A stretch of 64,000 nt of DNA from Microlunatus flavus (lineage in GTDB: Bacteria; Actinomycetota; Actinomycetes; Propionibacteriales; Propionibacteriaceae), in NCBI RefSeq assembly GCF_900110855.1, contig NZ_FOFA01000003.1, positions 496,001 to 560,000 of the forward strand, given 5' to 3'. Below the pieces are notes generated by a model that saw nothing but the letters and a program-made list of their open reading frames with translations, did not search any database and was not told the DNA's origin. The translations under genes were made by a program, and so were the position numbers. The number at the start of each line of letters is the position of its first letter. The first letter of the stretch is position 1. Below are positions 15,014 to 23,324 of this stretch, piece by piece.

Positions 15014-15865
15014 ATGGCCCGGATCGGCGTCCAGCTGATGATGCTCAAGGAGCAGGTCGCCCGCAGCGGCCCGTACGCGGTGCTCCAGCGGGTCCGCGAG
15101 GCCGGGTTCCGCGCGGTCGAGGTGTCGCAGATCCCGATGACGGCCGAGAACGTCGCCGCGATGCGGCGGGCCCGCGAGGAGCTGGGCGTCGAGTTCGGCG
15201 CCCTGTCCGCCGGGCTGGGACCCGGCGCGAACGACTCGCTGCTCGACGACCACGCCAAAGTCGTCGCCGACGCGCGGACGCTCGGCGCCGGTCTGGTGCG
15301 GATCGCGATCATGCCGCGCCCGGCGATGGCGTCGCAGGAGGCGCTGCTCCACTTCTGCCGGCAGGCGGAGGAGGCCGCGCAGCGGCTGGCCGACGAGGGA
15401 CTCGTGCTCTGCTACCACCACCACCACGTCGAGCTCGCCCGGCGCGGCGGCGTCACGGTGCTCGACACGATCCTGGCGGAGGCGCCGACGCTGCGGCTGG
15501 AGGTCGACGTGCACTGGGTGCAGCGCGGCGGGAAGGACCCGGTCCGCACGCTGCAGGCGTACGCCGGGCGGGTCGACCTGGTGCACCTCAAGGACTACCG
15601 GATCGGCGAGCTCGCGCCGGAGGCGTTCGACGCCGACCGGGCCGGCGACGCGGCCGGCTTCCAGCGGGCCTTCCTCGACGTCGTGCAGTTCGCGGAGGTC
15701 GGCGAGGGCACCCTCGACTGGGCCGCGATCGTTCCCGCCGCGCTCGACGGGGGCGCCCGCTACCTCTTCGTCGAGCAGGACGAGACCTACGGGCGCGACC
15801 CGTTCGACAGCCTCGCGCTCTCCCGGGACCACCTGCGGGAGCTGGGCTTCGGCGACCTGTTCTGA
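15014..15865 (+). CDS. Sugar phosphate isomerase/epimerase-like TIM-barrel protein
   Basis: A 283-aa xylose-isomerase-like barrel. The likely metal-site residues are in YHHHHVELA, LEVDVHWVQRGG, LVHLKDYR and LFVEQDETYGRDP. These ends of strands with E, D-x-H, H and E are standard for this family. ATG at 15014 has a full AGGAGGAG ribosome site five bases upstream. An ATG at 14978, overlapping the previous stop as TGATG, is in frame and possible. It forms a transcription unit with the oxidoreductase-like gene at 13926, mirroring the pair on the other strand. Function probably in sugar or sugar-acid breakdown; exact substrate unknown. Confidence 0.82.
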   Translation: MARIGVQLMMLKEQVARSGPYAVLQRVREAGFRAVEVSQIPMTAENVAAMRRAREELGVEFGALSAGLGPGANDSLLDDHAKVVADARTLGAGLVRIAIMPRPAMASQEALLHFCRQAEEAAQRLADEGLVLCYHHHHVELARRGGVTVLDTILAEAPTLRLEVDVHWVQRGGKDPVRTLQAYAGRVDLVHLKDYRIGELAPEAFDADRAGDAAGFQRAFLDVVQFAEVGEGTLDWAAIVPAALDGGARYLFVEQDETYGRDPFDSLALSRDHLRELGFGDLF

Positions 15866-15869
15866 GGAC

Positions 15870-15896
15870 CCGCCGGCCCCGGTTCAGGGCCGGCGG
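15870..15896. terminator. Bidirectional terminator
   Basis: Perfect 10-bp arms CCGCCGGCCC and GGGCCGGCGG with a seven-base loop, lying between the plus-strand isomerase-like gene and the minus-strand LysR gene and covering the latter's stop codon. Confidence 0.6.
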
Positions 15897-16774
15897 CGGG
15901 CGATCGCCAGCAGGTCGCGGGCCGGGGCCGAGGGCCGTTGCCCGCGGGGCCAGACGGCGCGCAGCCGCCGCGCGAAGGTGGCGCCGCTGACGTCCACGAC
16001 GCGCACCCGCCCGGCGGCGACGTCGTCGGCCACGGCGAGCTCGCTGACGAGGGCGGGACCCGCGCCCGCCGCGACCGCGGCCAGGACCGCGCGGGTGGTG
16101 GACAGCTCGAGCAGCGGCGGCACCGGCGGGCCGAGCGCGGCCAGCGCCGACTCGGCGACGCCGCGGGTGCCGGAGGTCGCCTCGCGGGCCACCAGCCGCG
16201 TGCGGGCCAGCTCGTCCGCCTCGACCGGTCGCCGCCGCCGGCCCCAGGCGTGCGCCGGCGGCACCACCAGCAGGAGCCGGTCGGTGGCGACGACGCGCGA
16301 GTCCAGGCCCGGCGGCACGGTGGGGCCCTCCACGAAGCCGAGGTCGACCCGGCGGCTCAGGACCGACGCCGCGACCTCGACCGACCCGGCCGCCTCCAGC
16401 GACACGGCCGTCTGCGGGCGCTCCACCGCGAGGCGGACGAGCCAGCGCGGCAGCAGCAGCTCGGCCACCGTGAGGCTCGCGCTGACCCGCAGCCGCTGGT
16501 CGGTCTCGGAGCGCAGGGCCAGCACCCCGGCCTCGAGGGCGTCGGCGGCGTCGAGCACGGTGCGCGCCCACCCGGCCACCTGCATCCCCTCGGCGGTGAG
16601 CGACGAGCCGCGGCTCCCCCGTGTGAGCAGCGGAACGCCGAGCGACGCCTCGAGCCCGCGCACGCGGGCGGAGGCCGCCGGCTGGCTGATCCCGTGGTCG
16701 GCCGCGGCGCGGCCGAGGCTCCCCGTCGCCTCCACGCGCAGGAGCAGCCGGAGCGAGTCCACGCTCACGTCCAT
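15884..16774 (-). CDS. LysR-family transcriptional regulator (YeiE-like position)
   Basis: A 296-aa LysR-type regulator. The N-terminal winged helix-turn-helix is visible at residues 5-65 (LLLRVEATGSLGRAAADHG then ISQPAASARVRGLE). The effector-binding domain spans about 90-290. It is divergent from a YeiH-type permease with 94 bases between the starts, the same arrangement as enterobacterial yeiE-yeiH. It therefore probably controls that permease and itself. The intergenic region contains direct copies of CCTATGG (16783 and 16806) and the dyad TAGCCG-N5-CGGCTA (16818-16834), which are candidate binding sites. Ligand unknown. Confidence 0.9.
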   Translation of the reverse strand: MDVSVDSLRLLLRVEATGSLGRAAADHGISQPAASARVRGLEASLGVPLLTRGSRGSSLTAEGMQVAGWARTVLDAADALEAGVLALRSETDQRLRVSASLTVAELLLPRWLVRLAVERPQTAVSLEAAGSVEVAASVLSRRVDLGFVEGPTVPPGLDSRVVATDRLLLVVPPAHAWGRRRRPVEADELARTRLVAREATSGTRGVAESALAALGPPVPPLLELSTTRAVLAAVAAGAGPALVSELAVADDVAAGRVRVVDVSGATFARRLRAVWPRGQRPSAPARDLLAIARRRP

Positions 16775-16782
16775 CGGTACCT

Positions 16783-16834
16783 CCTATGGGCAGCCATCAG
16801 GTGAGCCTATGGTTCGATAGCCGCTCCGCGGCTA
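16783..16834. promoter_or_regulatory. Candidate LysR binding region
   Basis: The region has two direct copies of CCTATGG at 16783-16789 and 16806-16812, and a perfect dyad TAGCCG-N5-CGGCTA at 16818-16834. They sit between the divergent LysR and YeiH genes, where such regulators normally bind. Confidence 0.4.
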
Positions 16835-16868
16835 CCGGGCGGATCTCGCGGCGACCACGCTGGAGGAC

Positions 16869-17993
16869 GTGACGACGCACCTCCTGCCCGACGGTCCGGC
16901 CACGGCTCCCGGCGGCAGCGCGCACCGGGCGTGGCGCAGCCGGTGCCGTCCGGACTGCGACCTCGCACCGCTCGACCCGCGGCACCTGCGCCGCCGCCCG
17001 GGCACGCCGGCTTGGCCGGGGCTCGCGGTCGTCGCCGGCGCCACGGCCCTCGCCCTCCTGGTGGCGCACCTCGTCCCGGCCGTGAACGCCTCGACGGTGG
17101 CCGTGGTGCTCGGCGTGCTCGTGACCAACCTGGGCCTGCACCGCCCGGTGCTCTACCACGGCACCCACCTCGCGTCCCACCGGCTGCTCCGCCTCGCCGT
17201 CGTGCTCCTCGGCCTCGACCTCGCGCTGCCCACCCTGGTGGGCCTGGGGTGGTCGGGCCTGCTGGTGGTCCTCACCACGGTGGCGGTCACGTTCAGCGGG
17301 ACGCTGCTGCTCGGCCGGCTGCTGCGCGTCCCCGCCACGCGGGCGCTGCTGGTGGCGACGGGGTTCTCGATCTGCGGCGCCTCCGCGGTGGCGGCCATGC
17401 GCGAGACGGTCGACGCCGACGAGGACGACACCGCGGTGGCCGTGGCGCTGGTGACCCTGTGCGGCAGCCTGGCGATCCTGCTGCTGCCCCCGCTGCGCGG
17501 TCCGCTCGGGCTGGACCCGTCCGGGTTCGGCGCCTGGGTCGGCGCCAGCGTGCACGACGTCGGCCAGACCGTGGCCACCGCGAGCCGGGTGCCCGGGGCC
17601 CTGCCCGACGCGGTGCTGGTCAAGCTGACCCGGGTGGTCCTGCTGGCCCCGCTGGTCGCCGGCACCGCCGTGGTGCTGCGGCGGCGAGGGGCGCGCCGGG
17701 GCGGCGCGACGCCGGGCGCCCCGAGCGGCGTGCGCCCCCCGCTGGTCCCGGCCTTCGTCGTCGCCTTCCTGCTCGCGGTGGCGCTGCGCAGCACCGGGGT
17801 GCTGCCGGCCTCCGTGCTCCAGGCGGCGTCGCAGGTGCAGCAGGTGCTGCTCGTCGCGGCGCTGTTCGGGCTGGGCACCACGATCCGGTTCGCCACCCTG
17901 CGCCGCACCGGCGGCCGGGCGCTGCTGCTGGGGCTGGTCTCGTGGGTGCTGGTGCTGGGCACCGCGTACGCCGGGGTGCGGCTGACGCGGTGA
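16869..17993 (+). CDS. yeiH: YeiH/UPF0324 family membrane protein, putative anion exporter
   Basis: A 374-aa integral membrane protein with about ten hydrophobic segments. It has the family signatures GFSICGASAVAAM near residues 164-176 and VGASVHDVGQTVATAS near 224-239. YeiH homologues are annotated as putative sulfate exporters; direct proof of substrate is limited. The first 45 residues are polar and longer than usual, so the true start could be further in, but GTG at 16869 has GGAGG close upstream. The divergent LysR gene is its likely regulator. Confidence 0.88.
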   Translation: MTTHLLPDGPATAPGGSAHRAWRSRCRPDCDLAPLDPRHLRRRPGTPAWPGLAVVAGATALALLVAHLVPAVNASTVAVVLGVLVTNLGLHRPVLYHGTHLASHRLLRLAVVLLGLDLALPTLVGLGWSGLLVVLTTVAVTFSGTLLLGRLLRVPATRALLVATGFSICGASAVAAMRETVDADEDDTAVAVALVTLCGSLAILLLPPLRGPLGLDPSGFGAWVGASVHDVGQTVATASRVPGALPDAVLVKLTRVVLLAPLVAGTAVVLRRRGARRGGATPGAPSGVRPPLVPAFVVAFLLAVALRSTGVLPASVLQAASQVQQVLLVAALFGLGTTIRFATLRRTGGRALLLGLVSWVLVLGTAYAGVRLTR

Positions 17994-18017
17994 GGCCCGG
18001 CCGGGACGCGGTCGGCG

Positions 18018-18596
18018 TCAGCGCAGCGTGGCGGTCGCCGAGCGGAGGTCGTCCAGCGCGGCCAGCGACCGCGCGGCCAGGCCGGGCCCGTCCGCCGAAC
18101 CGTCCTCCGACCAGTCGGCGAAGCCCTGCTTGAACGCGAGCACGCCCAGCTCGGCCGCGACCCGCGCGGTGGGGGCCGGCACACCCCGGCCCACCAGGGC
18201 GTCGGTCATAGCCGCGGCCATGCCGACGCTCTTGAGCGCGTCGCGCTCCTGCAGCTCGGTGCTGGCGTCGACCGCGGCCTTGATCCGGGGCCCCAGCTCA
18301 CGGTTCGCCGGACCCATCGCGGTCGAGGCCCGCTCCAGCCCGGCGGCGACCGCCTCGAGGGGGGTCGCGCCCCCGGGTGCCTCGGCCACGCCCTCGGCCA
18401 GCAGGGTGCTCAAGGTCTGCTGCCCCGCCACCAGGAGCTCGCGCTTGTCGCCGAAGTGGCGGAAGAACGTGCTCCGGGTCAGCCCGGCGCGCTCGGCGAT
18501 CTGCGCCACCGTGGTCTCGTCGTAGCCCTGCTCGGTGAACAGGTCGACGGCCGCCACCACGAGGCGCTCGCGTGCGCCCGGCTCCCACCGCCCCAT
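18018..18596 (-). CDS. TetR-family transcriptional regulator
   Basis: A 192-aa TetR-type repressor. The N-terminal helix-turn-helix runs from about residue 9 to 55 (AERAGLTRSTFFRHFGDKRE). The remainder is a helical ligand-binding and dimer domain. ATG at 18596 follows a TAGGAT box (18603-18608 on the plus strand) by 6 bases, suggesting a leaderless mRNA. It is divergent from an NAD-dependent epimerase/reductase gene, and a perfect palindrome lies between them, so it probably represses both that gene and itself. Ligand not predictable. Confidence 0.92.
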   Translation of the reverse strand: MGRWEPGARERLVVAAVDLFTEQGYDETTVAQIAERAGLTRSTFFRHFGDKRELLVAGQQTLSTLLAEGVAEAPGGATPLEAVAAGLERASTAMGPANRELGPRIKAAVDASTELQERDALKSVGMAAAMTDALVGRGVPAPTARVAAELGVLAFKQGFADWSEDGSADGPGLAARSLAALDDLRSATATLR

Positions 18597-18623
18597 GCGT
18601 CGATCCTAGGGGCCTCGAGTGTG

Positions 18624-18641
18624 ATGCGACACCTGTCGCAT
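18624..18641. promoter_or_regulatory. TetR operator palindrome
   Basis: ATGCGACA-CC-TGTCGCAT, two perfect 8-base arms, lies between the divergent TetR and epimerase genes. A second dyad GGGAC-ATCA-GTCCC follows at 18659-18672, nearer the epimerase start. Size and location are typical for TetR-family operators. Confidence 0.7.
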
Positions 18642-18692
18642 GACGGTGCTACGGTGATGGGACATCAGTCCCTTCACTACACCAGGAGCATC

Positions 18693-19574
18693 ATGCACGT
18701 CTTCGTCACCGGCGGCACGGGGACCATCGGCTCGGCCGTCGTCCGCGAGCTGCTCGACCACGACCACACCGTCCTCGCCCTCGCCCGGTCCGACCGGTCG
18801 GCGGCGACCCTCGAGGCCGCGGGGGCCGAGGTGCTCCGCGGCGACCTCGCCGACACCGACCTGCTGGCGCGCGGGGCGGCGGGCTCGGAGGGCGTCGTGA
18901 GCCTCGCGTTCGGGCGCGACTACGGCAGCCCGGAGGCCGTGGCCCGTTCCATGGCCGAGGAGGGCGCGGCCATGGCCGCGCTCGGTGAGGCGCTCGTCGG
19001 GTCGGACCGCCCGTACGTCGTGGTGTCGGGGACGCCGTGGATCCCGGGCCGGCTCTCCACCGAGGCGGACCCGCTGCCGACCGGCTCCGGGCTGGACGAC
19101 CGGGCCCGCTCCGTCGGGGCGGCGCTCGCCCTCGCCGAGCGCGGCGTCCGGTCGAGCGCCGTGCGCATGCCGCGCACCGTGCACGACCACGGCGAGGGCG
19201 GGTTCGCAGGGCTGCTCACCGACCTCGCCCGGCGGACCGGCGTGTCCGCCTACCCCGGCGACGGCACCCAGCGCTGGCCGGCGGTGCACGCCGCGGACGC
19301 CGCGTCGCTGTTCCGCCTCGCGCTGGAGTCCGCTCCGGCGGGCACGGCCTGGCACGCGGTCGGCGACGAGGGGGACGCCGTGCGCGACATCGCCGCCGTC
19401 ATCGGCCGGCGCCTGGGCCTGCCCGTCGAGCCCCGGCCGGTCGAGCACTTCGGGACCTTCGGGCCGATCTTCGCGATGGACCAGCCGTCGTCGAGCGCGC
19501 ACACCCGCCAGGCGCTCGGCTGGACGCCCGTGCACCCGGGCCAGCTCGAGGACCTCGAGCTGCTGCAGCCCTGA
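18693..19574 (+). CDS. NAD(P)-dependent epimerase/reductase family protein
   Basis: A 293-aa extended short-chain-dehydrogenase-like protein with the N-terminal nucleotide loop VTGGTGTIGSAVV (5-17). The family's usual YxxxK is not obvious, so it is closer to atypical SDRs that act as reductases or isomerase-like proteins. The stretch AVHAADAASLFRLALE matches a conserved block of the NAD-epimerase family. ATG at 18693 is preceded by AGGAG with four bases spacing. Regulation by the divergent TetR gene is likely, and detoxification or redox repair would be a usual role. Substrate unknown. Confidence 0.82.
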   Translation: MHVFVTGGTGTIGSAVVRELLDHDHTVLALARSDRSAATLEAAGAEVLRGDLADTDLLARGAAGSEGVVSLAFGRDYGSPEAVARSMAEEGAAMAALGEALVGSDRPYVVVSGTPWIPGRLSTEADPLPTGSGLDDRARSVGAALALAERGVRSSAVRMPRTVHDHGEGGFAGLLTDLARRTGVSAYPGDGTQRWPAVHAADAASLFRLALESAPAGTAWHAVGDEGDAVRDIAAVIGRRLGLPVEPRPVEHFGTFGPIFAMDQPSSSAHTRQALGWTPVHPGQLEDLELLQP

Positions 19575-19600
19575 CGTCCCTGGGCGCCGACGCCGCCCCG

Positions 19601-19617
19601 GCGTACGGGCCGTACGC
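19601..19617. terminator. Short palindrome after the epimerase gene
   Basis: GCGTACGG-G-CCGTACGC, perfect 8-base arms, 27 bases after the epimerase stop. It could be a terminator hairpin or part of the promoter region of the polyol dehydrogenase downstream. Confidence 0.35.
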
Positions 19618-19638
19618 ACCGGGTGGCGCGCGCCGTTG

Positions 19639-19670
19639 CTCACCTGAGACACTGGGTCGTCTCATGTGAG
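19639..19670. promoter_or_regulatory. Large operator-like palindrome upstream of polyol dehydrogenase
   Basis: CTCACCTGAGAC, eight bases, then GTCTCATGTGAG: 12-base arms with one mismatch. It lies 59 bases before the dehydrogenase start. The SorC-type regulator encoded directly downstream is the obvious candidate to bind it, as SorC/DeoR-family regulators use long dyads. Confidence 0.6.
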
Positions 19671-19728
19671 AGGCGGCGCCCGGACCCGGGGCGCGGCCCG
19701 CACGACCCGCGACCGAAAGGCGATCCGC

Positions 19729-20778
19729 ATGACCGTCACCACCGAGCTCCCCCGGGAGATGACCGCGAGCGTCCTCACCGGCGCCAAGGCCCTCACCGTG
19801 GAGCAGGTCCCCGTCCCCTCCTTCGAGGCCGACGAGGTCCTCATCAAGATCTCCGCCGTCGGGGTGTGCGGGTCCGACACGCACTACTACCGCCACGGCG
19901 AGGCCGGCGGGTTCGTCGTCAAGGCGCCCATGATCCTCGGCCACGAGTGCTCGGGGACGATCGTCGCGGTCGGCGCCGACGTGCCGGACTCGCGCATCGG
20001 GGAGCGCGTGGCGATCGAGCCGCAGCGCAACTGCCGCCGCTGCCGCGAGTGCATGGCCGGGCGCTACAACCTCTGCCCGTACATGGAGTTCTACGCGACG
20101 CCGCCGATCGACGGCTCGTTCGCCGAGTACGCCGTCATCCGCACCGAGTTCGCCCACAAGGTCCCCGACTCCATGTCGGACGAGGCGGCGGCGCTCCTGG
20201 AGCCGCTGTCGGTGGCCATCACCACCATGCGCAAGGCGGGCGTCGTCCCCGGCTCGAGCATCCTGATCGCCGGGGCGGGGCCGATCGGCATCATCTGCGC
20301 CCAGACCGCGAAGGCCTTCGGCGCGGCCGAGATCATCGTCACCGACCTCGTCCCGGAGCGCCGCGAGCGTGCGCTGCGCTACGGCGCCACCCGCGTCATC
20401 GACCCGACCGAGACCGACGTCGCGACCGCAGGGCTCGACGTGAACGCGTTCGTCGACGCCAGCGGCGCGGCCCGTGCGGTGTTCTCCGGCATCCAGGCCG
20501 TCCGCCCGGCCGGGACCGCCGTGCTCGTCGGGCTCGGCAACGCCGAGATGGTCCTGCCCGTCGAGCACATCCAGAACAAGGAGGTGAGCGTGACCGGCAT
20601 CTTCCGCTACACCGACACCTGGCCGGCCGCCATCCACCTCGTCTCGACCGGGCAGATCGAGCTCGACTCGCTCGTCACGGGCAAGTTCGACCTCGAGCAC
20701 GCCGGGGACGCCCTCGAGTCCGACCTCGACCCGCAGAGCCTCAAGTCGATCGTCTACCCGCGGGCGGGTGGGAAGTAG
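19729..20778 (+). CDS. Zinc-dependent polyol (sorbitol/xylitol-type) dehydrogenase
   Basis: A 349-aa medium-chain alcohol dehydrogenase. Catalytic zinc ligands are Cys47 (GVCGSD), His72 and Glu73 (GHECSG). The structural zinc is held by Cys102, 105, 108 and 116 in NCRRCRECMAGRYNLC. The NAD loop is GAGPIGI near residue 183. The closest functional group is L-iditol/sorbitol or xylitol 2-dehydrogenase, giving a ketose. ATG at 19729 has GAAAGG 8 bases upstream; the frame is open to 19666 but upstream sequence is promoter. It is followed, one base after its stop, by a SorC-family regulator, consistent with a polyol-induced unit. Confidence 0.88.
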   Translation: MTVTTELPREMTASVLTGAKALTVEQVPVPSFEADEVLIKISAVGVCGSDTHYYRHGEAGGFVVKAPMILGHECSGTIVAVGADVPDSRIGERVAIEPQRNCRRCRECMAGRYNLCPYMEFYATPPIDGSFAEYAVIRTEFAHKVPDSMSDEAAALLEPLSVAITTMRKAGVVPGSSILIAGAGPIGIICAQTAKAFGAAEIIVTDLVPERRERALRYGATRVIDPTETDVATAGLDVNAFVDASGAARAVFSGIQAVRPAGTAVLVGLGNAEMVLPVEHIQNKEVSVTGIFRYTDTWPAAIHLVSTGQIELDSLVTGKFDLEHAGDALESDLDPQSLKSIVYPRAGGK

Positions 20779-20779
20779 C

Positions 20780-21826
20780 GTGACCGGCGTCCCCGGCGGC
20801 CGTGCCGCGGCCTCCGGGGACGCCAGCCCGGCCGAGGGGGCAGGACGCGCCACGGCGGGACCGTCGTCGACCCGGCTCGCCGTGGCGATCGCCCGCGCGT
20901 ACTACCTCGAGGGCCGTTCCAAGGTCGAGATCGCCAAGCAGCACGACCTGTCGCGCTTCAAGGTCGCCCGGATCCTCGAGGAGTCGCTGGCCAGCGGCCT
21001 GGTGCGCATCGAGATCGCTGACGTGGGCTCCAGCGACACCGAGCTCGCCGAGCAGCTCCGGGAGCGCTACCAGCTGCACCGGGCCGTCGTGGTCAACGGG
21101 CCCTTCCGCGGCCCCGAGGCCCTGCGGCCCGCCCTCGGGAGCGCCGCCGCCGACCTGCTCGCCGAGCTCGTGACGGCCGACGACGTCCTCGGCGTCGGCT
21201 GGGGCCGGACCCTGTCGGCCATGGTCGACGCGGTGCACGACCTCCCCGCCTGCGAGATCGTCCAGCTCACGGGCATCGCCGGGTCCGTCGCCACCAACAA
21301 CGCCGACCTGGTGCGCCAGCTGCTCTCCGCCTCCCACGGGGCGCACCACCCCCTCTACGCCCCGCTCGTCGTCCCGGACGCCCAGACGGCCGCTGGCCTG
21401 GCCCGGCAGCCCTCGATCAAGGCGACGATGGCGCAGTGGCGTCGCGTCAGCGTCGCCGTCGTGGCGGTCGGCAGCTGGGACGCCGACGGCTCCCAGCTCT
21501 ACCCCGTGCTCGAGCCGCGCGACCACGCCGCGCTGCGGCGCCACAGCGTCGCCGCCGAGATGTGCGCGGTGCTCTACGACCCCGACGGCCGTCCGCTGAC
21601 CACCGCCCTCGACCAGCGCCGCATCGGCATCTCCCACGCCGAGCTGGTCCGGGTGCCCGAGGTCGTCGCCGTCGCCGGTGGCCCGACGAAGGCGGCCGCG
21701 CTGCGCAGCGTCCTGCGCGGACGGGTGGTCACCAGCGTGGTGACCGACGCCGACGCGGCCCGCGAGCTGCTCGCCGGGGACGCCACCCTGCAGCCCGCCG
21801 TCCGCCGTCGCCCGCACCGCGCCTGA
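20780..21826 (+). CDS. SorC/DeoR-type sugar-binding transcriptional regulator
   Basis: About 348 aa. A basic helix-turn-helix region (ARAYYLEGRSKVEIAKQHD then LSRFKVARILEESL) is followed by a SorC sugar-binding domain with DDVLGVGWGRTLSAMVDAV and a C-terminal GISHAELVRVPEVVAVAGG block. This domain binds phosphorylated sugars or polyols. GTG at 20780 follows the TAG of the dehydrogenase by one base; GTG at 20768, overlapping that gene, is also in frame. It is the natural regulator of the dehydrogenase through the palindrome at 19639. Confidence 0.88.
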   Translation: MTGVPGGRAAASGDASPAEGAGRATAGPSSTRLAVAIARAYYLEGRSKVEIAKQHDLSRFKVARILEESLASGLVRIEIADVGSSDTELAEQLRERYQLHRAVVVNGPFRGPEALRPALGSAAADLLAELVTADDVLGVGWGRTLSAMVDAVHDLPACEIVQLTGIAGSVATNNADLVRQLLSASHGAHHPLYAPLVVPDAQTAAGLARQPSIKATMAQWRRVSVAVVAVGSWDADGSQLYPVLEPRDHAALRRHSVAAEMCAVLYDPDGRPLTTALDQRRIGISHAELVRVPEVVAVAGGPTKAAALRSVLRGRVVTSVVTDADAARELLAGDATLQPAVRRRPHRA

Positions 21827-21884
21827 ACCCCACGACCCAACCGACCCCGGGCCGCCCCGCGACCCCGACCGAACGAGGACCCTC

Positions 21885-22586
21885 GTGCGCCTGCTCCTGA
21901 TCCGCCACGGCCAGACCACGGCGAACGTGCGCGGGGCGCTCGACACCGCGTTCCCGGGCGAACCCCTGACCGACCTCGGACGGGCGCAGGCCGCCGCCGT
22001 CCCCGCGGCGCTCGAGGACGAGGACGTCACCGCCGTCTACGCCTCCAACCTGACCCGGACCCGCCGGACCGCGGAACCGCTCCGCGCCGCCCGCGGGCTT
22101 CGCGTCGGCATCCGGCCCGGGCTGGCCGAGGTCCGCGCCGGCGACCTCGAGCTGCGCGCCGACGAGGTGGCCGTCCGCGGCTACGTCGACTGCCTCGTCG
22201 CCTGGATGGGGGGCGACCTCGACCGGCGCATGCCCGGCGGCGCGGACGGGCACGCGTTCTGGGCGCGCTACGACGGCGCGCTCACCGCGATCGCCGAGCG
22301 GCACAGCGGTCGTACGGTCGCCGTCTTCAGCCACGGCGCCGCGATCCGCGTCTGGACGGCGCTGGCGACCCGGATGGCGCTCGAACGGGCCGAGCAGCTG
22401 CACGTCGCGAACACCGGCATGGCCGTCCTGGAGCACCGGCCGGGCCGCGGGTGGGACCTCGAACGGTGGTCGACCGACCCGGTCGGGGGTGCCCACCTGC
22501 TCGACACCCGCGCCCGGGACGTCACCGGCGACAGCGTCGACGACGTGGAGGCCGCGACGCAGGCCGAGGGTCGCCCGTCGCGCTGA
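21885..22586 (+). CDS. Histidine phosphatase family protein (phosphoglycerate-mutase-like)
   Basis: A 233-aa member of the branch 1 histidine phosphatase superfamily. It has the RHG signature LIRHGQTTAN at 6-15 (His8 takes the phosphate), the acid/base Glu in GLAEVRAGDLE and the second His in FSHGAAIRVW. Such proteins dephosphorylate sugar phosphates, nucleotides or other small molecules; the target cannot be read here. GTG at 21885 follows the upstream SorC gene by 58 bases, so it may be co-transcribed with the polyol unit. The C-terminal 30 residues are extra and acidic. Confidence 0.85.
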   Translation: MRLLLIRHGQTTANVRGALDTAFPGEPLTDLGRAQAAAVPAALEDEDVTAVYASNLTRTRRTAEPLRAARGLRVGIRPGLAEVRAGDLELRADEVAVRGYVDCLVAWMGGDLDRRMPGGADGHAFWARYDGALTAIAERHSGRTVAVFSHGAAIRVWTALATRMALERAEQLHVANTGMAVLEHRPGRGWDLERWSTDPVGGAHLLDTRARDVTGDSVDDVEAATQAEGRPSR

Positions 22587-22610
22587 CGGCCCGCCCGCTC
22601 AGCGGGTCGT
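22586..22610. terminator. Bidirectional terminator
   Basis: Hairpin with nine-base arms ACGGCCCGC and GCGGGTCGT (one mismatch) and a seven-base loop, between two convergent genes. It covers the stop codon of the minus-strand gene. Confidence 0.5.
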
Positions 22611-23324
22611 GGGGCTCCCCTGCTCGCGCCACTGCTCCGGAGTGACGTCGGGGTGGTCGAGCCAGTAGTCGGCGTAGTAGTCCACGAACGGCGCGAACTG
22701 CTCGACGATGCGCCGCAGCTCGGGGATCGCGTCACCGCCCACCGGTGCGACGTCGACCCGCAGGTCGAGCAGCGGACGCGGGGACGCCGGACCGGCGACG
22801 ACGACGGTGGAGGACAGGTGCGTCACGCCCTCACCACCCGCGGCCAGGCCGGCCTCGACGGCGCCCAGCAGGCGGTCGGCGAAGATCTCGGCCGTCACGC
22901 CCTCCGCCCCGCTCGCCCGGCTGGCCTCGTAGCGCTCGGCCATCGCGTCGAGCACGCCCTGGCCGACGAGCAGGTTGCCCAGCACGGCGTACGCGTCCCC
23001 GGTCCGGTGGGCGGCGTACGGCCCGCAGCTCGGCCCGGTGTGGGCGCCGACCCGGCCGTCGGGCGTGACGACGCCCACCTGGCGGTGGCCGAAGTGCGCG
23101 TCCGTGGTCGCGAGCGCGCGGAGGGTGGCGTCCGGCTCGAGCCAGCTGCCGACGAGGTCGAGCGCGCGCCGGCCGATGCGCCAGTCGCTGTGGCTCTGCG
23201 AGGCGACGGCCGCCACCCCCGAGCGGACGTGGGTGCAGCGCGAGGCCACCCCCATCGCGCTCGTGCCCTGGCAGAGGCCGACGAGGCCCGTGCCGGGGTC
23301 GGCGGCGACGATCGTGAAGGTCAC
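22599..23324 (-). CDS. DUF1028 family protein
   Basis: A 241-aa protein of the DUF1028 family, recognised from the N-terminal TFTIVAADPGTGLVGLCQGT and the later GNLLVGQGVLDAMAERYE. The family has an Ntn-hydrolase-like appearance, but its substrate is unknown to me. The GTG start at 23324 forms a four-base GTGA overlap with the stop of the aldo/keto reductase upstream, so the two are translated together. A frame extends upstream inside that reductase but is only its shadow. The C-terminal DYYADYWLDHPDVTPEQWREQ is well preserved, so the gene seems intact. Confidence 0.85.
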   Translation of the reverse strand: MTFTIVAADPGTGLVGLCQGTSAMGVASRCTHVRSGVAAVASQSHSDWRIGRRALDLVGSWLEPDATLRALATTDAHFGHRQVGVVTPDGRVGAHTGPSCGPYAAHRTGDAYAVLGNLLVGQGVLDAMAERYEASRASGAEGVTAEIFADRLLGAVEAGLAAGGEGVTHLSSTVVVAGPASPRPLLDLRVDVAPVGGDAIPELRRIVEQFAPFVDYYADYWLDHPDVTPEQWREQGSPTTR

